Shown in pieces: positions 7,584-15,992 of a DNA stretch of 64,000 bases (position 1 is its first letter; each line of letters begins with the position of its first letter). Made by a program: the position numbers and the translations under genes. Source of the stretch: Acidobacteriota bacterium (GTDB lineage: Bacteria; Acidobacteriota; Terriglobia; Terriglobales; Acidobacteriaceae); contig JAJZIJ010000003.1 of NCBI GenBank assembly GCA_021810625.1, positions 1 to 64,000 of the forward strand. Reading direction: 5' to 3'. The notes below the pieces were generated by a model. The model was not told where the DNA came from. It was given only the letters and a program-made list of their open reading frames with translations, and made no database searches.

Positions 7584-8653
7584 GCCACAAAAAAAAACAG
7601 GAACATGTCAACCATGAGCGCTGGCTAATCTCCTATGCAGACTTCATTACACTTCTGTTCGCATTTTTTGTCGTGCTGTTTTCCGCCTCGCAATCGGACA
7701 AGAAAAAAGTGCAGAAAGTTGAGTATTCCATCCATTCCGCTTTTCAGACGATGGGTATCTTCCCCATGACCTCCAGTTCTCCAAACTTACAGAGCGTCGG
7801 CGGTGCGCCCAACACGGCCACCGTTATGATGGGGGACGACCTGGATGCCTCTCCAAAAACAATGGCTGATCTGAACAAAATGAAGGCGCAGTTGGACGCG
7901 CTTCTGGCCGCAGAAATCGCCCATCGCACCGTGACCGTGCAGGTTGGACGCGACGGACTCATTATCTCCCTGCGCGCGGCTGGCTTCTTTGAAAGCGCCT
8001 CGGCAACACCGATTCCAGCTTCCATGCACACGCTGCTCGCCATCGGCAGCGCCCTGGCCATCACGCCCTACGACGTTCGCATCGAAGGACACACCGACAA
8101 TATCCCGATCCATAACAGCCAGTATCAATCCAACTGGGAGCTTTCCACCGCGCGCGCCACAGAGCTGGCGCAAATCTTTATTGAGATCAGCCATGTGGTT
8201 CCTTCCCGCCTGTCGGCTGCTGGGTATGCGGAATATCATCCCCTCGCCAGCAATGCAACCGCAGAAGGGCGCAATCGTAATCGGCGCGTGGATATTATTG
8301 TGCTCCCGCATATCAACCACCACGAGGAACTCTGGATGGAAAAGAGCGCTGGAAATACTCCCATAGCAGAACAAAAACGCTCCGCCTCCGCCACCAGCCA
8401 TGCGCTGAAACCTGCATCCGCAACAGAACCGCTCTCATCGCCCGCGCTGTTTACGGCAAAAATCGCTGCGCTGGCAATACAGCCAACACCGATATTCCCG
8501 CCGACATCCTCAGGCAGCCCCACACATGGACGCGCTCCGAGACAGCCGTTCCTGCACTCCATCCACGCAACGCAGACGCGATTTCTCAAGCCCAGCCCGG
8601 AAATACCGTTGTCCTCCATCAGAATCGCGCGCCAACCTGCGACCAGGCCGTAG
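7580..8653 (+). CDS. motB: Flagellar motor stator protein MotB with long C-terminal extension
   Basis: A 357-residue stator subunit. After a basic cytoplasmic start, the single helix SYADFITLLFAFFVVLFSAS contains the ion-binding Asp at residue 21. A plug/linker region follows, then an OmpA-like peptidoglycan-binding domain at about 130-245, with the family motif VRIEGHTDNIPIH, the region NWELSTARATELA and NRRVDIIVLP. About 100 residues then follow that are rich in Pro, Ala and Ser and match no domain I recognise; typical MotB proteins end soon after the OmpA domain. It overlaps motA by 4 bp. Confidence 0.92.
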   Translation: MSHKKKQEHVNHERWLISYADFITLLFAFFVVLFSASQSDKKKVQKVEYSIHSAFQTMGIFPMTSSSPNLQSVGGAPNTATVMMGDDLDASPKTMADLNKMKAQLDALLAAEIAHRTVTVQVGRDGLIISLRAAGFFESASATPIPASMHTLLAIGSALAITPYDVRIEGHTDNIPIHNSQYQSNWELSTARATELAQIFIEISHVVPSRLSAAGYAEYHPLASNATAEGRNRNRRVDIIVLPHINHHEELWMEKSAGNTPIAEQKRSASATSHALKPASATEPLSSPALFTAKIAALAIQPTPIFPPTSSGSPTHGRAPRQPFLHSIHATQTRFLKPSPEIPLSSIRIARQPATRP

Positions 8654-8677
8654 AATAGGACGCAGTGAGTCTCTCCC

Positions 8678-9082
8678 ATGACCGACATTGAATCCGCATC
8701 TCCTGAAGGGAATGCCACACTCCGGCAATCAGCGGAAGACCATTACTACCATGCTGTCGATTGCATTGCCGAGGGCGACTTGGCGGCGGCAATCTCCGCG
8801 TTTCGCGCGTCGCTGGCCTGCGATGCGGAGTTTGAGGATGCGTGGCATGGACTGATTCGCGTGCTGCAAGATGCCGGACACCTCGACGAAGCGGTGATGG
8901 AGGCAAACCGTCTGGCAGAAAAAACGCCAGAGGATGTGTTGGTTCATACGCGGCTTTCCATTCTGTACCAAATGCAGGGGCGGGTTCCAGAGGCAGAGGC
9001 AGAGGCGGCGAAAGCGCGGGTTCTGGGATGGAAGCACGAACTCAAAAACAAAGCGCCGGAAGCAGGCACACCGCAGCCATAG
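8678..9082 (+). CDS. TPR-repeat protein
   Basis: A 134-residue cytoplasmic protein without a signal peptide. It contains about three tetratricopeptide units: HYYHAVDCIAEGDLAAAISA, the DAWHGLIRVLQDAGHLDEAV stretch, and VHTRLSILYQMQGRVPEAE. TPR units mediate protein-protein contacts, so the specific function is unknown. It sits 24 bp after motB and overlaps the start of the endonuclease III-like gene, so the three may be co-transcribed; a link to motility is not shown. Confidence 0.75.
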   Translation: MTDIESASPEGNATLRQSAEDHYYHAVDCIAEGDLAAAISAFRASLACDAEFEDAWHGLIRVLQDAGHLDEAVMEANRLAEKTPEDVLVHTRLSILYQMQGRVPEAEAEAAKARVLGWKHELKNKAPEAGTPQP

Positions 9083-9831
9083 ACGACCCATCGGCATCGC
9101 AAAATGTTGCCGAAGGCTTGCCTGCCGCGCAGGTCTGGGATTCCATCTATGCCGCGCTTTACGCGGCCTATGGCCCTCAACATTGGTGGCCGGCGGAGAC
9201 TCGTTTTGAGATGATCGTGGGCGCGTACCTGACACAGGCCACCTCATGGCGCAGCGTGGAGCGCTCCCTCAACAATTTGCGCGCGGCTGGCTTGCTCAGC
9301 ATTGCTGGCATCCGCCGAACGCCTGAAGAAGAACTGCGGGCCTGGATTCGCCCCTCTGGATTTGCGCAGCGCAAAGCGGCCTCTCTGCATGCCTTTGTTC
9401 GCTTTCTTGATCGGCAGTACAGGGGGTCGCTCAATCAACTGCGCCAGCAACATCCAACGATTGCGCGAGAACAACTTCTCTCGCTGCCGGGCGTTGGCCC
9501 GGAGACTGCGGATGCCATTCTGCTGTACGCGCTCGACCACCCCGCCATTGTCGTCGATGAGTATCTGCGACGTGTCAGCAGGCGGCATGGATTGAGTTCT
9601 GGATTGTCCTCCGGAAAACTTTTCGACGAAAAACTGCGTGATATGGCGGCCCGGATGTTACGGCAGAGGCGGCTGCACAGCACCGAGCGTGAAGATGCCG
9701 GAGAGTTTCACGCTCTGATCGTCGAGGTAGGCAAGCGGCACTGCCGCGCAACGGCTCAATGCGCAGGGTGCCCGCTGGAGAAATTTCTGCCGTCTACAAG
9801 GAGTGGCGCGGAAGTATACGATAAATTCTGA
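9028..9831 (+). CDS. Endonuclease III-related HhH-GPD protein (COG2231-like)
   Basis: A 267-residue base-excision-repair-type protein. It has the HhH-GPD fold: ETRFEMIVGAYLTQATSWRS near the start, the helix-hairpin-helix LPGVGPETADAILLYALD, and the conserved Asp in AIVVDEYLRRVSRRHG. The Lys that makes classical endonuclease III a lyase is absent (GPETAD in place of GRKTA). The C-terminal cluster region shows only three Cys (CRATAQCAGC) where endonuclease III has four. This suggests a monofunctional glycosylase, as in MagIII-type relatives, possibly without an intact [4Fe-4S] cluster. The frame is open upstream to 8842, but that part overlaps the TPR gene; the ATG at 9028 is chosen because the conserved domain starts soon after. 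Confidence 0.75.
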   Translation: MEARTQKQSAGSRHTAAIDDPSASQNVAEGLPAAQVWDSIYAALYAAYGPQHWWPAETRFEMIVGAYLTQATSWRSVERSLNNLRAAGLLSIAGIRRTPEEELRAWIRPSGFAQRKAASLHAFVRFLDRQYRGSLNQLRQQHPTIAREQLLSLPGVGPETADAILLYALDHPAIVVDEYLRRVSRRHGLSSGLSSGKLFDEKLRDMAARMLRQRRLHSTEREDAGEFHALIVEVGKRHCRATAQCAGCPLEKFLPSTRSGAEVYDKF

Positions 9832-9841
9832 CGACCTTTCT

Positions 9842-10462
9842 ATGCCCACGCAACTCCTTGTCGCCACCACCAATGCTGGCAAGCTACGCGATTTTCGCGT
9901 GGCCGCCGCCGCATACGCAGGAGCGTTTTGCATCGACTTCCTCCCGGATATCGACACCATTCCCGCTGCGCCGGAGGAGGGCGCGACCTTTGCGGCAAAT
10001 GCCTGCGGCAAGGCAATTTACTACAGCTATATCGCTCCGGGCTGCATCATTCTGGCGGATGATTCCGGCTTGGAGGTTGATGCGCTTCAAGGCGCTCCCG
10101 GTATCCGTTCGGCGCGTTATGCCGCCGACGCTGGATTTCGTCCAGACCTGCCTGCGGATGCCGCCAACAATTTGCTTCTTCTGGAAACGATGCGGGATGC
10201 GCCCGCTGATTTCCGCGCAGCGCGCTATCGCTGCGTGTTGGCCGCAGCGATGGATGGAAGCATTCTCGCCAGCGCAGAGGGCAAAGTCGAAGGAGAAATT
10301 TTGCGCGAGCCGCGTGGCGTGGGTGGGTTTGGATACGATCCTCTTTTTTATCTGCCCACATTCCATCAAACAATGGCGGAGCTTGACTTGGAAACAAAGC
10401 ATACCATCAGCCATCGCGGACACGCGCTCCGCGCGCTGCTGGCGCTGCTTGGGAACCTCTGA
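9842..10462 (+). CDS. rdgB: XTP/dITP diphosphatase (RdgB/HAM1)
   Basis: A 206-residue house-cleaning pyrophosphatase that hydrolyses dITP, XTP and ITP and keeps deaminated purines out of DNA. Family motifs are the N-terminal TTNAGKLRDF, the metal-binding ILADDSGLEVDAL, GVGGFGYDPLFYLP, and the C-terminal HTISHRGHAL. An in-frame GTG at 9803 overlaps the previous gene; I chose the ATG at 9842 because it gives the usual N-terminus directly before the nucleotide-binding TTN. The last codons (GGAACCTCTGA) coincide with the left end of repeat copy 2. Confidence 0.92.
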   Translation: MPTQLLVATTNAGKLRDFRVAAAAYAGAFCIDFLPDIDTIPAAPEEGATFAANACGKAIYYSYIAPGCIILADDSGLEVDALQGAPGIRSARYAADAGFRPDLPADAANNLLLLETMRDAPADFRAARYRCVLAAAMDGSILASAEGKVEGEILREPRGVGGFGYDPLFYLPTFHQTMAELDLETKHTISHRGHALRALLALLGNL

Positions 10463-10582
10463 AGCGATCTGCGTCGTGAAGGGGCGCGGCTTTAGCCGCG
10501 CCGGACATGCAGCAAAATCAACGCGGGCTTCAGCCCCTGAGGGCAGCTTGCCGCATAAGAACCTGTTCAGCGTTTCCCTTAG
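10452..10582. repeat. MITE-like intergenic repeat, copy 2
   Basis: The left end GGAACCTCTGAA overlaps the rdgB stop; the right end is ACCTGTTCAGCGTTTCC, an approximate inverted copy of it. Inside are the perfect palindrome GGCGCGGCTTTAGCCGCGCC (10483-10502) and GGGCTTCAGCCCCTGAGG, both shared with copy 1. Confidence 0.85.
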
Positions 10583-10626
10583 CACGCACGAATAATCCAA
10601 CATTTTCGCGCATGCCACTGGTTTCC

Positions 10627-10655
10627 TTGACGCGCTGGAATCTGCCTCCGATAAT
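10627..10655 (+). promoter_or_regulatory. Sigma-70-type promoter of sdhCAB
   Basis: TTGACG, a 17-base spacer and GATAAT lie about 90 bp before the sdhC ATG. It is the only good housekeeping promoter match in the spacer. Confidence 0.65.
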
Positions 10656-10747
10656 GAAGGGTTCCTGAATTTCGCATTGCAAGCGCGTCATTACGCCAGA
10701 GCAGGTTCAGCAGCGGTTCGTTCAGCACAGGCAAGGAGCTACACATT

Positions 10748-11515
10748 ATGGCCACGGCCACCAACCCATCCTCCGGCAGCGCTCATCGTGGCGTGCAGCC
10801 TCTTCGCGCCGGACAGGGACATTCGTTTTTACTTCGGAAATTGCACTCGCTCTCCGGCGTGATCCCCATCGGCGCTTTTCTGCTGGAGCATTTCCTCTCC
10901 AACACGGAGGCGTTGAAAGGCCCAGCCGCCTACGCCGCGCAGGTAAAATTTCTCAACAGCCTGCCTTGGGTTCCGGTGCTGGAGTGGGGATTCATCTTTC
11001 TGCCCATCCTCTATCACGCCTGCTACGGCCTCTATATATGGTCGAGCGGAAAGTCGAATATCACCTACTACCCCTGGGCGGGCAACTGGATGTACATGGC
11101 GCAGCGCTGGACGGGGCTGATCGCCTTCGGATACATCGCGCAGCACGTCTACCATCTGCGGTTCAGCGGCGTCCGTCTGGCGGATCATCCTGGCGCTTCC
11201 TTCGCCAAGGTGCATCACGAGCTGGCCAATCCCTGGATGCTTGCCCTCTATCTCGTCGCCATTATTGCGACCAGTTGGCATTTTTCCTACGGACTCTGGC
11301 TCTTCGCCGCCAAGTGGGGCATCACGACCGGCGACAAGGCGCGGCGGCGTTTTGGCTATGTTTGCACGGCGTTGGCGGTTGCGCTCATCACCCTGGGAAT
11401 CGCCAGCGCGCTTGCCTTCCTGAATCCAAAATATAAGTACGGATGGACAGAATCTCCATCCGCGCAAACAACGCAGAGCCAACTCCAAATGCCGATCGTG
11501 GCCGCGTCAAAATAA
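10748..11515 (+). CDS. sdhC: Succinate dehydrogenase cytochrome b558 subunit
   Basis: A 255-residue membrane anchor of succinate:quinone oxidoreductase, of the single-subunit diheme type seen in Bacillus and Bacteroidetes. About five hydrophobic helices are visible, with candidate heme-ligand His residues in LRKLHSLSG, LLEHFLSN, LYHACYGLY, YIAQHVYHLRF and SWHFSYGLWLF. It passes electrons from the SdhB iron-sulfur clusters to the membrane quinone, probably menaquinone given the type. AAGGAG precedes the ATG by 9 bases. It is the first gene of sdhC-sdhA-sdhB, downstream of the promoter at 10627-10655. Confidence 0.92.
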   Translation: MATATNPSSGSAHRGVQPLRAGQGHSFLLRKLHSLSGVIPIGAFLLEHFLSNTEALKGPAAYAAQVKFLNSLPWVPVLEWGFIFLPILYHACYGLYIWSSGKSNITYYPWAGNWMYMAQRWTGLIAFGYIAQHVYHLRFSGVRLADHPGASFAKVHHELANPWMLALYLVAIIATSWHFSYGLWLFAAKWGITTGDKARRRFGYVCTALAVALITLGIASALAFLNPKYKYGWTESPSAQTTQSQLQMPIVAASK

Positions 11516-11556
11516 TGAGCGCGTACAAAAAGTTTTGAAAGAGGACAGAAGAAGTT

Positions 11557-13338
11557 ATGGCGAGTACCCCAAAGATCATTGTGATAGGTGGCGGGCTGGC
11601 GGGATTGTCCGCAGTTATGAAAATTGCCGAGGCCGGGGGCAAGGTCGATCTGTTCTCGATTGTCCCGGTCAAGCGTTCGCACTCCGTGTGCGCGCAGGGC
11701 GGCATCAACGCAGCCAAAAATCTGAAAGGCGAGGGCGACACCACCTGGCAGCACTTTGACGACACGGTCTATGGCGGCGACTTCCTGGGCAATCAGACGC
11801 CGATCAAGGGCATGTGCGAGGCCGCGCCCGCCATCATCGACCTGCTGGATCGCATGGGCGTTCCCTTTAACCGCACGCCGGAAGGGCTGCTTGACTTTCG
11901 CCGCTTTGGCGGCACGCTCTACCACCGCACGGCTTTCGCGGGCGCAACTACCGGACAGCAGTTGCTCTACGCGCTGGATGAGCAGGTGCGCCGCTACGAA
12001 TCCGAAGGCAAGGTTCAGAAATACGAAGGCTGGGAGTTCCTCTCCGCCGTGCTCGACTCCAAAGGGGTCTGTCGCGGCATCTGCGCCATGAACCTGCGCA
12101 CGATGGAGGTTCGCACCTTTGCCGCCGATGCCATCATCCTGGCCACGGGCGGCAATGGAGCCATCTTTGGCAAAAGCACCAACTCCGTTGTCTGCACCGG
12201 ATCGGCGCAGGCTGCGGTCTATCAGCAGGGCGTTTGCTATGCGAATGGCGAGTTCATTCAGGTGCATCCCACCTGCATCCCCGGCGAAGACAAGCTGCGC
12301 CTGATGTCAGAATCTGCGCGCGGCGAAGGGGGCCGCGTCTGGGTGCCAAAGGCCGCTGGCGACAAGCGCGCAGCCAACAGCATTCCGGCATCGGAGCGCT
12401 GGTACTTCCTCGAAGAGTGGTACCCAAAGTACGGCAATCTGGTTCCCCGCGACGTGGCCACGCGGGCGATTCATAAAGTCGTCTACGAACATGGTCTGGG
12501 CATCGACGGCCAGCCAATGGTCTACCTCGACCTGACGCACATCGACCGCGCCACGCTGGATCGCAAGCTGGAGGGCATTCTCGAAATTTACGAGAAATTT
12601 GTTGGCGACGATCCGCGTGAAGTTCCAATGAAAATCTTTCCCGGCATGCACTACACGATGGGCGGCCTGTGGGTCGATGCCGATCAGATGACCAACATCC
12701 CCGGCATTTTTGCCGCAGGCGAGGCCGAATATCAATACCACGGGGCCAATCGGCTGGGAGCCAACTCTCTGCTCTCTTGCATCTACGGTGGCTTTGTTGC
12801 TGGCCCCAAGGCGATGCAGTACGGAAAAAACCTGCAAGCAGCGGAGGGCGATGGCGGTCACACCGCCGAGTTGAAGCGGCAGGAGGAGATCAACCAGCGA
12901 CTGCTGTCCTCCAATGGCGCGGAGAATCCTTTCAAAATTTGGCGGGAACTGGGCGATGTAATGACCAAAAACGCCACCGTCATCCGCTACAACAAGAACC
13001 TGCAAGCAGCGGATGGACAAATCCAGCGACTCCTGGAACGCTACCGCAACATCAACCTCAGCGACAAGAGCATGTGGGCCAACACCAGCTTTGCCTTCAC
13101 GCGGCAACTGCTGAACATGCTGCATCTGGCGCGGGTTATCGTGCAGGGAGCGGAGCGCCGCGACGAATCCCGAGGAGCGCACTACAAACCCGACTTTCCC
13201 GACCGCAACGACGAGAAATTTTTGAAGACGACGAAGGCATTCTTCGCCACCGATACAAACGGCCCGCGCTTTGAATATGAAGCCGTGGACACCCAGTTCA
13301 TTCCGCCGCGTCCACGCAGATACGACGCGGTCAAATAA
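11557..13338 (+). CDS. sdhA: Succinate dehydrogenase/fumarate reductase flavoprotein subunit
   Basis: A 593-residue catalytic subunit that oxidises succinate to fumarate on covalently bound FAD. The dinucleotide-binding motif GGGLAGLSAVMKIAEAGG lies at the N-terminus. The flavin-linking His is in KRSHSVCAQGGINA, the substrate region includes FIQVHPTCIPGEDKLRLMSE, and the second FAD contact is in GLWVDADQMTNIPGIFAAGE followed by HGANRLGANSLLS. Length and motif order are typical of the type-B enzyme that pairs with a cytochrome b558 anchor. It lies 41 bp after sdhC and 21 bp before sdhB in one operon. Confidence 0.95.
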   Translation: MASTPKIIVIGGGLAGLSAVMKIAEAGGKVDLFSIVPVKRSHSVCAQGGINAAKNLKGEGDTTWQHFDDTVYGGDFLGNQTPIKGMCEAAPAIIDLLDRMGVPFNRTPEGLLDFRRFGGTLYHRTAFAGATTGQQLLYALDEQVRRYESEGKVQKYEGWEFLSAVLDSKGVCRGICAMNLRTMEVRTFAADAIILATGGNGAIFGKSTNSVVCTGSAQAAVYQQGVCYANGEFIQVHPTCIPGEDKLRLMSESARGEGGRVWVPKAAGDKRAANSIPASERWYFLEEWYPKYGNLVPRDVATRAIHKVVYEHGLGIDGQPMVYLDLTHIDRATLDRKLEGILEIYEKFVGDDPREVPMKIFPGMHYTMGGLWVDADQMTNIPGIFAAGEAEYQYHGANRLGANSLLSCIYGGFVAGPKAMQYGKNLQAAEGDGGHTAELKRQEEINQRLLSSNGAENPFKIWRELGDVMTKNATVIRYNKNLQAADGQIQRLLERYRNINLSDKSMWANTSFAFTRQLLNMLHLARVIVQGAERRDESRGAHYKPDFPDRNDEKFLKTTKAFFATDTNGPRFEYEAVDTQFIPPRPRRYDAVK

Positions 13339-13359
13339 AGCATCTCTCAGGAAAAAATC

Positions 13360-14109
13360 ATGGCAGAGCGCACAATCAAGGTTGAAATCAAGCGGCAGCA
13401 TGATCCCGATGGCACAGCGGTCGTGGAGAGATTCGAGATCCCCTACCGACCCAATATGAACGTCATCTCCGTGCTGATGGAGATTGCCGCCCGTCCCGTC
13501 ACCGTGGATGGCAAAGAGACCACGCCTGTCACCTACGAATCCAACTGCCTGGAGGAGATTTGCGGCTCCTGCTCCATGCGTATCAATGGCAGGGCGCGCA
13601 TGGCCTGCTCCGCGCTTGTGGATAATCTGGAGCAACCGCTGCGCCTGGAACCACTGTCGAAGTTTCCCGTGGTGCGCGATCTGCAAGTGGATCGCAGCGT
13701 TTTATTTGAGAATCTCAAGCGCGTTCAGGCGTGGGTGCCCATTGATGGCAGCTACGATCTTGGTGCCGGCCCACGCATCACGCCGCAGGCGCAGGAGGAG
13801 AGTTATCCGCTCTCGAACTGCATCTCTTGCTGTTGCTGCATGGAGGTCTGCCCACAATTCAACGTGGCAACAGGCTTTGTTGGCGCGGCCACCATCGCGC
13901 AGGTCAAACTATTCAACGATCATCCGACAGGCAAGGTTCTTAAAGAAGAACGGCTGCACGCGCTGATGGGCGATGGCGGCATCCAGGATTGCTCCTACGC
14001 GCAGAACTGCGTGAAGGCCTGCCCCAAAGAACTGCCGCTCGCCCAAGCCATCTCCGATGTGGGCCGACAGGTGATGGTGCAGGCAGTCAAGGACATCTTC
14101 ACGACCTGA
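13360..14109 (+). CDS. sdhB: Succinate dehydrogenase iron-sulfur subunit
   Basis: A 249-residue electron-transfer subunit. The N-terminal plant-type ferredoxin domain has the [2Fe-2S] cysteines in CLEEICGSCSM and MACSALV. The C-terminal domain has the Cys groups of the [4Fe-4S] and [3Fe-4S] clusters in CISCCCCMEVCPQF and CSYAQNCVKACPKELPL. The run ISCCCCMEVCP has more cysteines than the usual CxxCxxC motif and is typical of the type-B group. It carries electrons from SdhA FAD to SdhC heme, and it ends the operon. Confidence 0.94.
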   Translation: MAERTIKVEIKRQHDPDGTAVVERFEIPYRPNMNVISVLMEIAARPVTVDGKETTPVTYESNCLEEICGSCSMRINGRARMACSALVDNLEQPLRLEPLSKFPVVRDLQVDRSVLFENLKRVQAWVPIDGSYDLGAGPRITPQAQEESYPLSNCISCCCCMEVCPQFNVATGFVGAATIAQVKLFNDHPTGKVLKEERLHALMGDGGIQDCSYAQNCVKACPKELPLAQAISDVGRQVMVQAVKDIFTT

Positions 14110-14168
14110 GAGCAACGCCCCCGGACATTCCGACATCCCGCGCTATCATTTCTGTGGTTAGTACTTCC

Positions 14169-14375
14169 TCAGTGCCCGTCGCTCTTGCTGATGACACCTT
14201 TTCCTTCCTCATTTTTCCGAATCCGGTCAGAGGAGCGGCGCGCAACCTTGTTGGCTAGATTTTCCATGCGATGTTCGGGAGCATCTTCCCTACGCTCCCT
14301 ATGCTGTTCCGGCTCCAATGCTTTGTGGGACGGACGAGCATGACCAAGTTCGGCGGTATCAATGTTATTCGTCAT
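14169..14375 (-). CDS. Small hydrophilic protein, 68 residues
   Basis: A small frame on the minus strand in the spacer after sdhB. The ATG at 14375 is preceded by GGGGGTG at good distance. The product begins MTNNIDTAELGHARPSHKAL and is strongly charged, with a basic-acidic stretch around ENLANKVARRSSDRIRKNEE. Start context, composition and codon use look genuine, but I recognise no family and give no function. It is convergent with sdhB and divergent from the respiratory operon. Confidence 0.5.
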   Translation of the reverse strand: MTNNIDTAELGHARPSHKALEPEQHRERREDAPEHRMENLANKVARRSSDRIRKNEEGKGVISKSDGH

Positions 14376-14451
14376 AAAACACCCCCGGTGGCATTCTACG
14401 CCTCTGGTGTCCTGCACGACAATACATGCAGCATGGTGCTACTCTTGTATC

Positions 14452-14465
14452 GTGACAGCTATCAC
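14452..14465 (+). promoter_or_regulatory. CRP/FNR-like palindrome upstream of the respiratory operon
   Basis: GTGACAGCTATCAC has the half-sites GTGA-N6-TCAC of the CRP/FNR superfamily consensus TGTGA-N6-TCACA. A second overlapping inverted repeat, CTATCAC and GTGATAG, spans 14459-14480. It lies about 200 bp before the start codon at 14665, so oxygen- or redox-responsive control of the operon is possible. Confidence 0.4.
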
Positions 14466-14664
14466 CCACACAAGTGATAGTTGCTATAGAGCCGACGCGC
14501 CTTGTTGGTCATACTTGGGACATTATGGGCGCGGGAAGATTTCATGAATATCCGTGGATATATCACGGCCAGGCAACCTTACACCAACGGTTCCGCATCT
14601 ACGGGGAGTGTCCTTGGAAGATCAAGCCTCATGCCCATTGCACGTCAACAGCAAAGGACGAAAA

Positions 14665-15984
14665 ATGAAGCAAATACTGAGGGTGGCAATTGCTCTGTGT
14701 TTTATCTTTGGATTCGGGCATGCTTACGCTGTTCCGAGTTTCGCGCGGCAGACAGGACTTTCCTGTAATGTCTGTCACAGCAACCCTCCAGAGTTAACGG
14801 CGTTTGGGCGTGATTTCAAGCTGCGGGGCTATGTTCTGACGGATATGACTGCCAAGGACAAGGTGGGCAATAGCAAGGACTTGCTCTTGTCGAAGTACAT
14901 TCCACTCTCGGCCATGATCCTGATCTCAAATACGTCTTACGAAGCCAACCAGCCGGCAAGCCAAAATAACTCAGCGGAATTTCCCCAGCAATTGAGCATA
15001 TTTCTCGCAGGGGCGTTCGCATCGCGCTTTGGTGGATTGGCGCAGTTTACCTATACCCATCAGGACGATCACTTTGGCATGGACAATACAGATTTACGCT
15101 ATGCGAATCAAGGAAAACTCGCGGGAAAAGAATGGACATATGGAATCACGCTCAACAATAGCCCCACAGTGGAAGATGTATGGAATAGTACGCCTTCCTG
15201 GGGATTTCCCTGGATATCGACGGATTCTGGAGTGAGTCCGATTGCAGCACCCATCATCAATGGTGCGTTGGCTCAGGATGTTGCCGGAGTCGGTGGGTAC
15301 AGCATGTGGAATGAGCATCTCTATACCGATGTGACGCTCTATCGTTCGGAACATGCGGGCGGCACAGTTCCGATCACAGGAACCGGATTCGACTACAACA
15401 TCAGCGGGGTTGCTCCGTATTGGCGCGCTGGATGGCAGCAAAACTTTGGGAACAACTATCTTGAGGTGGGAACTTACGGGATTTACGTGAACGCCTATCC
15501 CAATGCAATTTCTGGGCCGGAAAATAGTTATCTGGATCCGTCCTTTGATTTTCAGTACGAGCGTCCATTCGGCACCAATTTGTTGGATGCGCATGGGAGA
15601 TACACGCATGAAGCATCCAATCTTGATGCGTCTTTTGCGGCAGGAGCAGCAACGGAGAAATCAAATTACCTGAACGCATGGGAACTGGATAGCACCTATC
15701 ACTGGAGAAACAAGTACAGCGCGACGGGTTCATTCTTCTCGACGACGGGCAACACGGATCCGCTTCTGTATGCTCCCGCAGCCGTGACCGGAAGCAATAA
15801 TGGAAACCCGGACACCTATGGATACATCGCACAAGGCGGCTATTGGCCAGTACAAAATATTGATATAAGCCTGGCCTATACTGGGTATCTTAAATTTAAT
15901 GGCGCAAGTACAAACTACGATGGTGCCGATCGCAATGCATCCGACAACAATACCGTCTACATGGCCTTGTGGCTGATTTTCTAG
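14665..15984 (+). CDS. Secreted monoheme c-type protein with probable outer-membrane barrel
   Basis: A 439-residue exported protein. A signal peptide covers about residues 1-22 (MKQILRVAIALCFIFGFGHA), and a single heme-binding CNVCH lies at 34-38, followed by PPELTAFGRDFKLRGY. The rest alternates aromatic and polar residues in short strands, as in outer-membrane beta-barrels, and ends in YMALWLIF with a terminal Phe, a common barrel signature. The frame is open to 14554, but the ATG at 14665 starts the signal peptide. It lies 8 bp before the Rieske gene, so it is likely an electron-transfer partner of that complex at the outer membrane or periplasm. The exact role is not established. Confidence 0.7.
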   Translation: MKQILRVAIALCFIFGFGHAYAVPSFARQTGLSCNVCHSNPPELTAFGRDFKLRGYVLTDMTAKDKVGNSKDLLLSKYIPLSAMILISNTSYEANQPASQNNSAEFPQQLSIFLAGAFASRFGGLAQFTYTHQDDHFGMDNTDLRYANQGKLAGKEWTYGITLNNSPTVEDVWNSTPSWGFPWISTDSGVSPIAAPIINGALAQDVAGVGGYSMWNEHLYTDVTLYRSEHAGGTVPITGTGFDYNISGVAPYWRAGWQQNFGNNYLEVGTYGIYVNAYPNAISGPENSYLDPSFDFQYERPFGTNLLDAHGRYTHEASNLDASFAAGAATEKSNYLNAWELDSTYHWRNKYSATGSFFSTTGNTDPLLYAPAAVTGSNNGNPDTYGYIAQGGYWPVQNIDISLAYTGYLKFNGASTNYDGADRNASDNNTVYMALWLIF

Positions 15985-15992
15985 GAGACAAA

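Noticed and set aside
8842-9027. N-terminal extension of the endonuclease III-like gene
   Set aside because: It overlaps the TPR gene in another frame and its Arg/Gly-rich product has no similarity to the family.
12307-13686. 459-codon open frame on the minus strand across sdhA-sdhB
   Set aside because: It lies antisense to well-supported sdhA and sdhB, has no domain motif, and its length follows from G+C-rich codon use on the opposite strand.
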